Shown here: positions 1 to 8,394 of the stretch, piece after piece
How positions within the stretch are numbered: the first letter of the stretch is position 1
Layout: the number at the start of each line of letters is the position of its first letter
IMG/VR virus record: IMGVR_UViG_3300038701_003554
Location: 1-34,459 of that record
Direction: 5' to 3' (one strand)
Length of the DNA: 34,459 nt
Source: a virus
The notes under the pieces: model-generated
Told to the model about the DNA's origin: nothing
Seen by the model: the letters and a program-made list of their open reading frames with translations, nothing else
The model's database searches: none
Program-made: the position numbers and the translations under genes

Positions 1-9
1 AAGGAAGAA

Positions 10-19
10 CGGTGGGGTA
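10..19. repeat. left copy of 10-bp terminal repeat (candidate cos overhang)
   Basis: CGGTGGGGTA here is identical to positions 34441-34450. Nine bases (AAGGAAGAA, purine only) lie between it and the window start. The bases flanking the two copies differ, so the match is exactly 10 bp. It is best read as the cohesive end of the virion DNA. HK97-group phages are known for 10-base 3' overhangs. Confidence 0.65.
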
Positions 20-71
20 GTCGCGTGTGTACGGCCGCGAAATTAAAAACAAAAAGTGAAATTAAAAGTTT

Positions 72-95
72 AAGGCGAAAATGAAAAGAAAATGA
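72..95 (+). promoter_or_regulatory. four-codon leader ORF (MKRK) coupled to TerS start
   Basis: AAGG at 72-75 is well placed for an ATG at 81, which opens a reading frame of only four codons (M-K-R-K). Its TGA at 93-95 overlaps the TerS ATG at 92-94. TerS has no good ribosome binding site at normal spacing, so ribosomes may load on the mini-ORF and restart at TerS. This is an inference from spacing. Confidence 0.4.
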
Positions 96-583
96 CCAGG
101 GGCAGAAAACCAAATCCAGCTAATGTTGTTGCCCTTCGTGGTAACGCTGGAAAACGCTCTACACCTAAAGAAAATGTAAATGTGGATTGTCCAAAAAAAG
201 CACCGGCAGCGCCAACATATTTGAAAGACATTGCGCGAAAAGAATGGCGAAGAATTGCGCCTGAATTAGTAAAAAACGGCATCTTATCCATACTCGATTA
301 CCCCATCTTAGAGGCTTATTGTACTGCTTATGCCGATATGGTCGATGCGCAAAAAGCGATCGATGATGATGGTCGATATTATGAATCAGAAACAAAAGAT
401 GGAAGTAAAATTAAACGAAAGCATCCGGCTGTTGCTGACCTAAGTGAGTCGATCAAATTACTTAGATCTCTTGGAAGTGAATTAGGACTTACACCTGCTT
501 CACGGTCAAGAGTAAGTGGATCTAAAAAAGATGAGGGTAGTGCGTTGGGGAAATTCTTGAACAATGGCAAAAAGAAAAAGTGA
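92..583 (+). CDS. terS: terminase small subunit, P27 family
   Basis: DNA-recognition subunit of the packaging motor, which binds near cos and hands DNA to the large subunit. The 163-residue protein has the P27-family pattern: a basic start with GRKPNP and a VVALRGNAGKR-like segment, a helical core with YLKDIARKEWRRIAPEL, then ILSILDYPILEAYCTAYADM, and a late segment with LGSELGLTPASRSRV. The length is typical. It overlaps TerL by 20 bases and follows the cos region and the HNH gene across the genome ends, the usual HK97-type order. The ATG lacks a strong ribosome binding site and may depend on the four-codon leader ORF just upstream. Confidence 0.9.
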   Translation: MTRGRKPNPANVVALRGNAGKRSTPKENVNVDCPKKAPAAPTYLKDIARKEWRRIAPELVKNGILSILDYPILEAYCTAYADMVDAQKAIDDDGRYYESETKDGSKIKRKHPAVADLSESIKLLRSLGSELGLTPASRSRVSGSKKDEGSALGKFLNNGKKKK

Positions 584-2228
584 TCATCCTACCACTGATT
601 ATGCAAAGAAAGTGGTGGCCGGAAAAATACCGGCAGGTGAATTACTCAAGTTTGCATGCCAACGCCATATTGATGATTTAAAACACGGAAAAAAACGCAG
701 CGGTATTTATTTTGATGAAGCTGCTGCTGATCACGCAATAAATTTCTTTGGCTTTTTAAAACATTCAAAAGGTGAATGGGCTGGAAGAGTATTTGAACTT
801 GAGCCGTGGCAAATATTTATTGTTGGTTCGCTCTTTGGTTGGATGCGAAGCGATGGGTTAAGACGGTTTAGAACGGCGTATAATGAAGTGCCGCGTAAGA
901 ACGGCAAGTCAACTTTAGCACCCGGCATCGCCCTTTATCTGATGCTTGCTGATGGTGAAGAAGGTGCCGAGGTTTACTCAGTTGCGACTAAAAAAGACCA
1001 GGCTAAAATTGTTTGGACAGAAGGAAAGCGGATGGTGCAATCATCCGAAGACCTTAGAGAATTTGTGGATGTATTTTCAAACAATATTAGTGTTGAAGAT
1101 ACAAATTCAAAATTTGAACCACTTGGCGCTGATGAAAACACACTGGATGGTTTGAATCCACATGGTGTGATAAGTGACGAACTACATGCGCATAAAACGC
1201 GTGGTGTGGTTGATGTAATGGAAACGGCAACAGGTGCCAGGCGTGAACCTCTTACGTTTGAAATTACCACTGCCGGTTATAATCGCCACAGCATTTGCTA
1301 CGAACATCATGAATACAGCAAGAAGGTGTTGCAAGGTATTGTGGTTGATGATTCATGGTTTGCATTTATTTGTTCCATCGATAAAGACGATGATTGGACG
1401 GATCCCGCGGTGTGGGCAAAGGCAAACCCGAACTATAATGTGTCGGTCAAACCTGATGATTTAGCAAGAACCTGTGACAAGGCAAAGCAAATGCCTGCCG
1501 CGCAGAACGCATTTAAGCGTTTGCGTTTGAATGTTTGGACGGAACAAGCCGATAGATGGCTTGATATGTCACTATGGGATAGTTGCAAAGGTCGTGTTTA
1601 CCCGGATCTATTAAAAGGCGAAACCTGTTATGGCGGTTTAGATCTGGCAAGTAGAGAAGATATCGCTGCATTGGCGCTCTTTTTTCCTGAAATATGTGCA
1701 TTAATTTGCCGTTTTTGGGTGCCAGAAGAAACCGTTAATCGAAGATCAAAGAATAGCGATATTCCTTATGATCTTTGGGTGAAGAAGGGGCATTTAAAAG
1801 CCACTGAAGGTGATGTGATTGATTTTGATGTGATTCGCAATGACATCAAAGAGCTTTATGAAAATTATAACATTGAAGAACTGGCGTATGACCGGTGGAA
1901 TGCAACACAGTTGACCACGCAATTAGAAGGTGATGGTTTGACGATGGTTCCATTTGGTCAGGGCTTTGCCAGTATGTCGGCACCGACAAAATCATTAAGT
2001 GCATATGTTAGAAGTAAAGAATTATGCCACGGCGGTAATCCGGTGCTTAGATGGATGGCCAGTAATGTGGCAGTAAGGCAGGATCCGGCAGGAAACTTAA
2101 AGCCGGATAAATCAAAATCAAATGAAAAGATTGACGGTATTGTGGCAAGTGTCATGGCGATTGGCCGTGCTGAACTTCATGGCACCAACCGTTCAATTTA
2201 TGAAGATCGAGGTTTATTGATATTATGA
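564..2228 (+). CDS. terL: terminase large subunit, HK97-type (Terminase_1)
   Basis: Packaging ATPase and nuclease that cuts concatemers at cos and drives DNA into the prohead. An adenine-binding region (FELEPWQIFI, about residues 77-86) precedes a Walker A-like loop (VPRKNGKST, about 109-117) and a Walker B segment ending in acidic residues (GVISDELH, about 201-208). The C-terminal RNase H-like nuclease has the expected acidic positions in GGLDLASREDIAAL, ELAYDRWNA and the late DGIVASVMAIGRAEL. At 554 residues it is full length. It overlaps TerS by 20 bases and the portal gene by ATGA, so the three are probably translationally coupled. Confidence 0.95.
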   Translation: MAKRKSDHPTTDYAKKVVAGKIPAGELLKFACQRHIDDLKHGKKRSGIYFDEAAADHAINFFGFLKHSKGEWAGRVFELEPWQIFIVGSLFGWMRSDGLRRFRTAYNEVPRKNGKSTLAPGIALYLMLADGEEGAEVYSVATKKDQAKIVWTEGKRMVQSSEDLREFVDVFSNNISVEDTNSKFEPLGADENTLDGLNPHGVISDELHAHKTRGVVDVMETATGARREPLTFEITTAGYNRHSICYEHHEYSKKVLQGIVVDDSWFAFICSIDKDDDWTDPAVWAKANPNYNVSVKPDDLARTCDKAKQMPAAQNAFKRLRLNVWTEQADRWLDMSLWDSCKGRVYPDLLKGETCYGGLDLASREDIAALALFFPEICALICRFWVPEETVNRRSKNSDIPYDLWVKKGHLKATEGDVIDFDVIRNDIKELYENYNIEELAYDRWNATQLTTQLEGDGLTMVPFGQGFASMSAPTKSLSAYVRSKELCHGGNPVLRWMASNVAVRQDPAGNLKPDKSKSNEKIDGIVASVMAIGRAELHGTNRSIYEDRGLLIL

Positions 2229-3454
2229 AATGGTGGCCTTTTTCATCAAAGCGATCTTCATCAGTCAGTATTGGGCATCCAAAAGATAAGGCGCTTCAAT
2301 GGTTCTTTGGTGCTAAAAACACAGCTTCTGGTGTTCGGGTTGATGCCGAAACAGTGATGCGTTTAAATGCTGTACATGCATGCGTGCGGGTTTTATCAGA
2401 AGATATCTCAACATTGCCGATCAGCCTGTTTCGTGAAAGGAGAGATGGAAGTAAACAGAAAATAAAGAACCATGCGGTAAAAGCGGTTCTGAGAAAACCA
2501 AATAAATCTCAAACGCGCGTGAAGTTTCTTTCGATGATGCTAGGGCATTTCCTTTTAAGGGGGAATGCTTATGCAGAAAAGATTTATCTAAAAAATGGCA
2601 AGGTTAGTGAGTTAATACCGCTTCACCCAGATCGTGTAACACCATTTTGGGCGCCCGATCAAACAGTGGCGTATGCTTATCGTGATAAAGACGATAGTGA
2701 GCGTATTATTTTAAATCATGAAATGCACCATTTCTCTGATTTATCCAGTGATATCTTGTTGGGTGAATCGCGCATAGATACAGCAAGGGAGGCATTAGGC
2801 CATGCGATGGCCACAGAAGAATATGGAGCGCGTATTTTCTCAAATGGTGCAGTACCAGGTGCGGTATTAAAGCACCCAGCAAAGTTATCTAAAGATGCGT
2901 CAGATAGAATTATCAAGTCATGGGAAGATAGGCATTCTGGTGTTAGTAAGTCTCACCGCCCTGCAATACTTGAAGAGGGGATGTCATACGAAAAAATTGG
3001 TATTACTGCACAGGATGCGCAGTTCTTAGAAAGTAGAAAATTTAACCGCTCAGAAATTTGCGGAATTTTCCGTGTACCGCCACATAAAATTGCGGATCTT
3101 GATCGTTCAACATTTTCTAATATTGAGCATCAGTCGATAAATTATGTATCAGATGCAATTCGCCCCATTGTGGTGAATTGGGAAGAACAGTTAGCACGGG
3201 ATTTGTTAAGCGATAGCGAACTTGAGAAGGACTATTATTTTTCATTCAACCTTGAGGGCTTGCTGCGTGGTGATATTAAAACTCGCTATGAAGCTTATGC
3301 TATTGGCCGCGATCGCGGTTGGCTTAATGCTGATGATATTCGTGAAAAAGAAGATATGAATCCGCTGCCAGATGGCCAGGGGAAGATCTATCTAGTGCCG
3401 CTTAATATGGTGCCAGCTGATCAGGTCGCCAATGGCGGTGAAACAGATCTATAG
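2225..3454 (+). CDS. phage portal protein, HK97 family
   Basis: Forms the dodecameric ring at the capsid vertex through which DNA enters and leaves. The 409-residue sequence has HK97-family landmarks: AVHACVRVLSEDISTLPISLFRE near residue 50, LRGNAYAEKIYLKNGKVSELIPLHPDRV near 110-140, and the crown/stem region containing SRKFNRSEICGIFRVPPHKIADLDRSTFSNIE near 275-300. The C-terminus has GWLNADDIREKEDMNPLPDGQGKIYLVPLNM, also typical. The start overlaps the TerL stop (ATGA), and the prohead protease gene follows 35 bases later. Confidence 0.95.
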   Translation: MKWWPFSSKRSSSVSIGHPKDKALQWFFGAKNTASGVRVDAETVMRLNAVHACVRVLSEDISTLPISLFRERRDGSKQKIKNHAVKAVLRKPNKSQTRVKFLSMMLGHFLLRGNAYAEKIYLKNGKVSELIPLHPDRVTPFWAPDQTVAYAYRDKDDSERIILNHEMHHFSDLSSDILLGESRIDTAREALGHAMATEEYGARIFSNGAVPGAVLKHPAKLSKDASDRIIKSWEDRHSGVSKSHRPAILEEGMSYEKIGITAQDAQFLESRKFNRSEICGIFRVPPHKIADLDRSTFSNIEHQSINYVSDAIRPIVVNWEEQLARDLLSDSELEKDYYFSFNLEGLLRGDIKTRYEAYAIGRDRGWLNADDIREKEDMNPLPDGQGKIYLVPLNMVPADQVANGGETDL

Positions 3455-3489
3455 AAAATAGAAGAACCACAACAAACGGGAAGTGAATC

Positions 3490-4086
3490 ATGAAACATTT
3501 AGAGCGCCGGCATTTTGTCGTGCAGGATCTTGAAGTAAGAAATAGCGAAGAAAGCGGTACAAAAATTGTTGGTCACGCAGCGGTGTTTAATTCTTTAAGT
3601 GAAGATCTAGGCGGTTTTAGAGAAAAAATCGAACCAGGTGCGTTTAAAGAGTCGATTAAAACGGCAGATGTAAGAGCGCTATTTAATCACGATCCGAATT
3701 TTGTATTAGGCAGAACCTTAGCAGGAACATTAAGTCTTTCTGAAGATGATAAAGGATTGGCGATTGAAATTACCCCGCCAGATACACAAGCGGCGCGTGA
3801 TTTAATGACATCAATGCAGCGTGGCGATATCTCGCAAATGTCATTTGGTTTTAGAACCAAAACCGATCGATGGGAAACTATTGATGGTGAAGATGTACGC
3901 ACCTTAGTGGAAGTGGATATTTTTGATGTATCGCCTGTTACCTATCCGGCTTATGCAGAAACGGATGCCGCCGTGCGTTCAATGAATAGCTGGAAAGAAA
4001 AATCAGAGAATAAAGATAAAGACGAATTAAGAGAAATTGAGCTTGATGCGGCTAAACGTAAAATAAAGCTGGTAAAGCTCTATTAA
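3490..4086 (+). CDS. HK97-family prohead protease
   Basis: Serine protease that removes the scaffold-like N-terminal arm of the capsid protein during maturation. The 198-residue protein shows the family sequence: GHAAVFNSLSEDLGGFREKIEPGAF, a candidate catalytic His in ALFNHDPNFVLGRT (about His67), and a candidate Ser in GDISQMSFGFR (about Ser118). VDIFDVSPVTYPAYAETDA follows. The tail after residue 160 is highly charged and probably interacts with the prohead interior. ATG at 3490 follows a GGGAAG-like site. It is separated from the capsid gene by a structured 136-base spacer. Confidence 0.93.
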   Translation: MKHLERRHFVVQDLEVRNSEESGTKIVGHAAVFNSLSEDLGGFREKIEPGAFKESIKTADVRALFNHDPNFVLGRTLAGTLSLSEDDKGLAIEITPPDTQAARDLMTSMQRGDISQMSFGFRTKTDRWETIDGEDVRTLVEVDIFDVSPVTYPAYAETDAAVRSMNSWKEKSENKDKDELREIELDAAKRKIKLVKLY

Positions 4087-4090
4087 GAAT

Positions 4091-4160
4091 TAACAGGCAG
4101 GTTGCGAATAGCAAACGACCACCATTGTTGGGTGTTCGTAACCACTGCCCATGCCTGTTA
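4091..4160 (+). other. structured intergenic element upstream of capsid gene
   Basis: A perfect 9-bp inverted repeat (TAACAGGCA at 4091-4099 and TGCCTGTTA at 4152-4160) encloses about 52 bases that can form two smaller hairpins, one around 4100-4120 and one around 4130-4143. There is no T-run after the outer stem, so it does not look like an intrinsic terminator. It may be an mRNA processing or stability element that sets the protease-to-capsid ratio, but this is an inference. Confidence 0.45.
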
Positions 4161-4222
4161 CCACCTTTTCAATCGCGGGCAACACCATTTTAACCTAATT
4201 CCTAATGTTTAAGGAGAATACA

Positions 4223-5437
4223 ATGTCTAGAATTAACGAACTGCGTACTAAACGCCATGAAAGGGTGACTGCGCTTGAAGATATCTCAGCTTCGGCCGAG
4301 AAGGAAAAGCGTAATTTCACCGCTGAAGAGTCAAAAAAGTGGAACGAGCATTTTGATGAAGCAGAAAAACTAAAGCATCAAATTGAGTGTGAAGAAAAGC
4401 GTGAAGCACTTAGCCGTGAAATGGCTTCAAAAGCGTCAAAAGATCCTGAAAATCGTTCTGATAATAAAGACGATGTGGAAACGCGTGCTGCAAAACAGCT
4501 AGAAGGTTTCCGTAAATGGATTGCTAGTGGCCGTATTGCTGGTGAAGATAGTCAAGAATTCCGTGCATTGCAGGGTGATATTGATGCGCAAGGTGGATTC
4601 TTGGTTGCGCCAGAACAGTTTGTAACTGATTTGATCAAGGAAGTGGATGATATTGTTTCGATTCGTAAACTTGCAACGGTATTTAGTGTGCCAAACGCCG
4701 ATAGTTTAGGTGCGCCATCCCTTGATAATGATCCTGCTGATGCAGATTGGACTGCTGAAATTAAAACCGGTTCAGAAGATGGCGCTATGTCGTTTGGTAA
4801 GCGTTCGTTAAAGCCACATCCAGTTGCAAAGCGTATTAAGGCATCTAATACACTTATTCGTAAAAGCGTGCTACCCGTTGAGCGTATCATTCGCCAACGA
4901 ATGGGGTACAAGTTTGCAGTGACAGAAGAAAAAGCCTTCTTGACTGGTAACGGTGCTAACCAGCCTCTTGGTTTGTTCACAGCAAGTGCTAATGGTATTT
5001 CAACTGGCCGTGATATTAGCACTGGTAACAGTACAACGGCTATTACCTGGAACGGTTTGATGGAAGCGATGTATGGCGTGAAAGATCAATATCGTAACAA
5101 CGGCACATGGTTGTTCCACCGTGATGGATTGAAGCAAATTGCTAAAATTTTAGACGCTAACAACTTGCCAATCTTTAATCTACGCGATGGTGAAATCAAT
5201 GGTCGCCCTTATATCAGTTCTGAATATGTGCCTAGCACATTCACTGCAAGTTCTTATGTGGGAATGTTTGGTGATTTCAAGAATTACTGGATTGCTGATG
5301 CACTTGATATGCGCTTGCAACGCCTTGATGAACTTTATGCAGAAACCAACCAAACTGGTTTCATTGGCCGCAAAGAAACGGATGGTATGCCGGTGCTTGA
5401 AGAAGCATTCGCACGCGTACAGCTAGCTGCCTCCTAA
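4223..5437 (+). CDS. major capsid protein, HK97 family
   Basis: Main shell protein. Of the 404 residues, the first hundred or so are charged and coiled-coil-like (TAEESKKWNEHFDEAEKLKHQIE), matching the delta/scaffold domain that the upstream protease removes. The HK97 fold region begins near GFRKWIASGR and contains LVAPEQFVTDLIKEVDDIVSIRKLATVF, the TGNGANQPLGLFT loop, WLFHRDGLKQIAKI, and FGDFKNYWIADALDMRLQRLDELYA. The ATG at 4223 was chosen over one 18 bases upstream because AAGGAG at 4211-4216 sits at ideal spacing. A hairpin terminator follows. Confidence 0.95.
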   Translation: MSRINELRTKRHERVTALEDISASAEKEKRNFTAEESKKWNEHFDEAEKLKHQIECEEKREALSREMASKASKDPENRSDNKDDVETRAAKQLEGFRKWIASGRIAGEDSQEFRALQGDIDAQGGFLVAPEQFVTDLIKEVDDIVSIRKLATVFSVPNADSLGAPSLDNDPADADWTAEIKTGSEDGAMSFGKRSLKPHPVAKRIKASNTLIRKSVLPVERIIRQRMGYKFAVTEEKAFLTGNGANQPLGLFTASANGISTGRDISTGNSTTAITWNGLMEAMYGVKDQYRNNGTWLFHRDGLKQIAKILDANNLPIFNLRDGEINGRPYISSEYVPSTFTASSYVGMFGDFKNYWIADALDMRLQRLDELYAETNQTGFIGRKETDGMPVLEEAFARVQLAAS

Positions 5438-5439
5438 TC

Positions 5440-5466
5440 AATAAGGGGGCGCTTGCCCCCTTATTT
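5440..5466 (+). terminator. hairpin terminator after capsid gene
   Basis: A perfect 11-bp stem (5440-5450 with 5455-5465), GC-rich at its top, has a GCTT loop and is followed by TTATTTCT. The T-run is interrupted, so termination may be partial and reduce expression of downstream head genes relative to capsid. Confidence 0.7.
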
Positions 5467-5516
5467 CTCAACTTACATTTTACCCTAAAATTAACATTCC
5501 TTATGGAGTAAAGATC

Positions 5517-5963
5517 ATGAATTTACTAAATAATATTGAGTTTGTAGAAGTGCTTGCGCCAGTTACTGCTGGTTCAAGTATTGATTCAGACAGTGACATT
5601 ATTGATATGTCAGGCTTTGATGGTGTGGTGTTTGTCACGCCAATTACCGATAGTGTAGCAACCGGTGTAGCAACATTAAATGTTGAACAAAATAGTGCCA
5701 ATTCTGGTTCTGGCATGGCAGCTTTATCGGGTGCCACTGCTACCGTTACCAGTGCAAGCAACGATGATGTTAATGGTCAGCTATTGATTGTTGATGTGTA
5801 TCGCCCTGAAGAGCGTTATTTGCGCGCAAACCTCACCAGTGCTACAGCGAATATTGCTTATGGCAACACTATTGCTATGAAATATAAATCAAGCAAAGCG
5901 CCTGTTGCGCAAGGTGCTACGGTGGCTGCATCAACATTAGTGGTTAGCCCAAACGAAGCGTAA
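5517..5963 (+). CDS. putative head decoration or accessory structural protein
   Basis: A 148-residue protein rich in Ser, Thr, Ala and Val with no charged clusters. I recognise no named family with certainty. The sequence looks all-beta: it opens with NNIEFVEVLAPVTAGSSIDSDSDIIDMSGFDGVVFVTPI, and later has VDVYRPEERYLRANLTSATANIAYGNTIAM. Its place between the capsid gene and the head-tail connector genes, bounded by hairpin terminators on both sides, fits a capsid-associated protein made in large amounts. A ribosome binding site (GGAG) lies about 10 bases before the ATG. Confidence 0.5.
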   Translation: MNLLNNIEFVEVLAPVTAGSSIDSDSDIIDMSGFDGVVFVTPITDSVATGVATLNVEQNSANSGSGMAALSGATATVTSASNDDVNGQLLIVDVYRPEERYLRANLTSATANIAYGNTIAMKYKSSKAPVAQGATVAASTLVVSPNEA

Positions 5964-5984
5964 TTTAATTACGTTATTATTTAC

Positions 5985-6013
5985 AAAGGGGGGCGATTTC
6001 GCTCCCCTTTTTT
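5985..6013 (+). terminator. hairpin terminator
   Basis: A GC-rich stem around 5988-6007 (GGGGGGCG paired with CGCTCCCC, one G-T pair) is preceded by AAA and followed by a run of six T. This is a good intrinsic terminator shape. It separates the putative decoration gene from the next head genes. Confidence 0.75.
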
Positions 6014-6042
6014 AGTTGAAAACGACAGATGGAGTAAGTGCA

Positions 6043-6435
6043 ATGCGCGTGAAATTAAGAACAACATTAGCAAATGCTAAAGGGTGTTTTAGATCGGGTG
6101 AATTTATTGATTCAGAAAATAATGGTTTTTCAAAGAAAGAATTAAAAGCCCTTGTTGATGGTGGTTATGCAGTTTGTGCTAAACAAGGCTATGAAACTGC
6201 AAAAGCAAAACCAGCAGCAGAAAACGCAGCTGTTACTGCAAATGAAGATGGTGAAGGGGGCAAAAAGTCAGAAACTGGTAAAGAAGGCGATGATGAAAAT
6301 TCAGCTAAAGAAACCGGTGGATTCACATTAAAGCATGTTGGCAACGGCTACTATGATGTGTTGGATGAAAAAGGCGAAGTCGCTACTGATAAGCCACTTA
6401 AAAAATCAGAAGCAGAAGCGTTAATCGCGGGTTAA
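6043..6435 (+). CDS. hypothetical head-region protein, acidic linker
   Basis: A 130-residue protein I do not recognise. The first 45 residues (LRTTLANAKGCFRSGEFIDS, then KKELKALVDGGYAVCAK) look like a small fold in which a Cys and a short helix precede GGYA. The middle is a low-complexity Ala/Glu/Lys/Gly linker. The last 40 residues (FTLKHVGNGYYDVLDEKGE) resemble a small beta module with a KSEAEALI helix. The ATG at 6043 follows GGAG at 6031-6034, so it is preferred over an ATG 27 bases upstream. Its position suggests a head or head-tail accessory role. Confidence 0.6.
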   Translation: MRVKLRTTLANAKGCFRSGEFIDSENNGFSKKELKALVDGGYAVCAKQGYETAKAKPAAENAAVTANEDGEGGKKSETGKEGDDENSAKETGGFTLKHVGNGYYDVLDEKGEVATDKPLKKSEAEALIAG

Positions 6436-6441
6436 TCATCT

Positions 6442-7026
6442 ATGCCATATGCACTTGTTACACCACCGGCGGTGGAACCGATCAGTACAGCAGATGCAAA
6501 AGCGCATCTGCGTGTGGTTGATAGCGATGATGACACTTATATTGATTCGTTAATTGTTGCAGCGCGGCAATATGCAGAAAACTTTACCAGACGTAAACTT
6601 ATTACTCAAACATGGGATGTTGTTTGGGATGCGTTTCCTGAGTTCAATTGTGCGCCCATCGTGCCACCATTTCCACGTTTGCAGTCTGTTACATCTATCA
6701 CATACAAAAATGAATCAGGTGCTACCGTCACGTGGGATAGTAGTCTTTATAGAGTTGATACTTTTTCGGAACCAGCACGTATTACGCCGGTGTTTGATGG
6801 TTCTTACCCTTCAACACAAGCAGTGATTAATGCAGTCACAGCACGTATCGTTGTTGGTTACGGTGATGCAGCGACTGATGTACCACAGGAAATAATTCAA
6901 GCAATGTTGATGCATATTGGTCATTTATATGAGCATCGTGAATCACACACGCAAGGTTCGCCCGTAACGACAGTGCCGATGGCAACTGATTCGCTTTTAT
7001 ATCCTTATCGTGATTTTAGGTTTTAG
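6442..7026 (+). CDS. head-tail connector protein, gp6-like
   Basis: Adaptor ring protein that binds below the portal. The N-terminal 60 residues (PISTADAKAHLRVVDSDDDTYIDSLIVAARQYAENFTRRKL) are the classic helical gp6-like/QLRG start. A beta insert follows (FPRLQSVTSITYKNESG, then YRVDTFSEPARI), and the C-terminus returns to helices (VPQEIIQAMLMHIGHLYEHRE). The 194-residue length fits connectors with the inserted domain. It is followed immediately by the head closure gene, the usual order. Confidence 0.85.
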   Translation: MPYALVTPPAVEPISTADAKAHLRVVDSDDDTYIDSLIVAARQYAENFTRRKLITQTWDVVWDAFPEFNCAPIVPPFPRLQSVTSITYKNESGATVTWDSSLYRVDTFSEPARITPVFDGSYPSTQAVINAVTARIVVGYGDAATDVPQEIIQAMLMHIGHLYEHRESHTQGSPVTTVPMATDSLLYPYRDFRF

Positions 7027-7028
7027 TG

Positions 7029-7346
7029 ATGCAAGCAGGAAAACTTGATCGAAAGATTGTGATTCAAGAATCAACACAAGGCCAAACTGCCGCCGGTGAA
7101 GTAACGAATAGTATTTCTACGCATGCCACGGTATGGGCAAACGTTCGGCAAGTAGCTGGGCGTGAACCTTTTCGTGGTGAGCGTGAGATTGCGCAAGCGG
7201 ATACGATTTTTAAAATAAGATATCTTTCAACGGTCACGCCGAAAATGCAGATTTCTTATAACGGGCTTATTTACAATATTATTTCTATCAATGAATTAGG
7301 CCGCCGCGAGGCGATGGAAATTATGACACAAGTAACGGTGGCGTGA
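7029..7346 (+). CDS. head closure / head-tail joining protein
   Basis: A 105-residue protein of the phage head-tail joining family (SPP1 gp16-like). It begins MQAGKLDRKIVIQE, has the central strand pattern ATVWANVRQVAGREPFRGEREIAQADTIFKIRY, and ends with YNGLIYNIISINELGRREAMEIMTQV. These proteins plug the connector and receive the tail. The ATG at 7029 directly follows the connector stop; a GTG just before it is also possible. Confidence 0.85.
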   Translation: MQAGKLDRKIVIQESTQGQTAAGEVTNSISTHATVWANVRQVAGREPFRGEREIAQADTIFKIRYLSTVTPKMQISYNGLIYNIISINELGRREAMEIMTQVTVA

Positions 7347-7570
7347 TGGGAAAAGGCATTGTTCATGTATCGCTACCATTGGTGCAAACGGCAATATTTA
7401 AGAATGCCGTTAAGGTTATTTCCGCCGAGTTAAAAGAGAATGGTGAAATTGCCTTTGTGATTGAAAGTGAGGCGCTACCAAAGAGTAACGAAGCGCCGTT
7501 GTTGAACATGCTATGCCAAGAAATAACACTGACTGATTACATTATAGAGGGTTTTGAAGATGCCAGTTGA
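7346..7570 (+). CDS. small hypothetical protein in head-tail module
   Basis: A 74-residue protein I do not recognise. It begins GKGIVHVSLPLVQTAIFKNAVKVISAELKENGEIAFVIES and looks mixed alpha/beta with no transmembrane segment. Its ATG shares a base with the stop of the head closure gene and its end overlaps the gp10-like gene by 11 bases, so it is embedded in a tightly coupled translation unit. That coupling supports it being real. Confidence 0.6.
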   Translation: MGKGIVHVSLPLVQTAIFKNAVKVISAELKENGEIAFVIESEALPKSNEAPLLNMLCQEITLTDYIIEGFEDAS

Positions 7571-7991
7571 AAGTAAATTTCAATTAAAAGGCGCTCAACA
7601 ACTCGAACGAACATTAAATGAATTACCAAAGAACCTGGCACGTAATGTATTGCGTGGCGGTGTGCGTGCAGCTGCTAAAGTAATGCAAACATCGGCAAAG
7701 CAAAAAGTGCCGGTGGATGATGGTGATTTACGTGATGGCATCATTATCAAAGAAGATCGTTTATCGCCTGATTCAGTGACCATGCAAGTGGGAACACGTA
7801 AGGGCATTGGCTATGCGCATTTGGTTGAATTTGGCAGTGTGAAAATGCGTGCGCAGCCATTCTTGCGACCAGCATTGGATGAAAATGCAGAAAATATTTT
7901 TAAGGTCATGGGAAACAGCATGGCCAAATCATTAGCGCGGCAAGCAAAGCGTGCGGCGGGCAAGTTTTCTAAATCCGGTTTTAATAAATGA
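7560..7991 (+). CDS. HK97 gp10-like tail-completion protein
   Basis: Protein of the HK97-gp10 family, which helps join tail to head. The 143 residues include LKGAQQLERTLNELPKNLARNVLRGGVRAAAKVMQTSAKQKVPVDDGDLRDGI, then VGTRKGIGYAHLVEFGS and the near-invariant QPFLRPALDENAE. The ATG at 7560 is preferred over an in-frame TTG six bases upstream, with GAGG about 10 bases before it. The gene overlaps the next start by four bases. Confidence 0.88.
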   Translation: MPVESKFQLKGAQQLERTLNELPKNLARNVLRGGVRAAAKVMQTSAKQKVPVDDGDLRDGIIIKEDRLSPDSVTMQVGTRKGIGYAHLVEFGSVKMRAQPFLRPALDENAENIFKVMGNSMAKSLARQAKRAAGKFSKSGFNK

Positions 7992-8392
7992 CAGATATTG
8001 CAGATGCGTTGAAAACACGCATGACAAACTACAGTGCCTTAAACACTGTGGTGAATGGTCGTGCCTATTACGGAAAGCTACCGCAAGAGGTCAGCAACCC
8101 ATGCATTAATTATTTTCAAGTGTCATCGGTGCCGGTGTCATCGATGGGTAGTGATCATTCACTCACACGCGCACGATTCCAATTTAATGTTTGGGCTGCA
8201 ACTTATACCGGAACAAACGGCGTACGATCGGTTGTTAAATTATTAAAAGCAGCACTGGCGCGATATCGCCAGGCAAGCAACCCGGTCATTCAAGACATCA
8301 TGATCTTGGAAGGCGGCCGCGACCTGTACGAGCCAGATTTTAAACTGGTGGGGTCTACTCTCGATTTTGAAGTCACTTATGAGGAAGAATAA
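7988..8392 (+). CDS. tail completion protein, DUF3168 (gp17-like)
   Basis: A 134-residue DUF3168-type protein (SPP1 gp17/HK97 gp10-adjacent position) that caps the tail tube. Recognisable pieces are MTDIADALKTRMTNYSAL, GRAYYGKLPQEVSNPCINYFQVSS, ARFQFNVWAATYTGTNGVRSVVKLLKAAL, and the C-terminal strand pair ending STLDFEVTYEE. It overlaps the gp10-like gene by ATGA and is followed by the first tail tube gene two bases later. Confidence 0.85.
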   Translation: MTDIADALKTRMTNYSALNTVVNGRAYYGKLPQEVSNPCINYFQVSSVPVSSMGSDHSLTRARFQFNVWAATYTGTNGVRSVVKLLKAALARYRQASNPVIQDIMILEGGRDLYEPDFKLVGSTLDFEVTYEEE

Positions 8393-8394
8393 TT

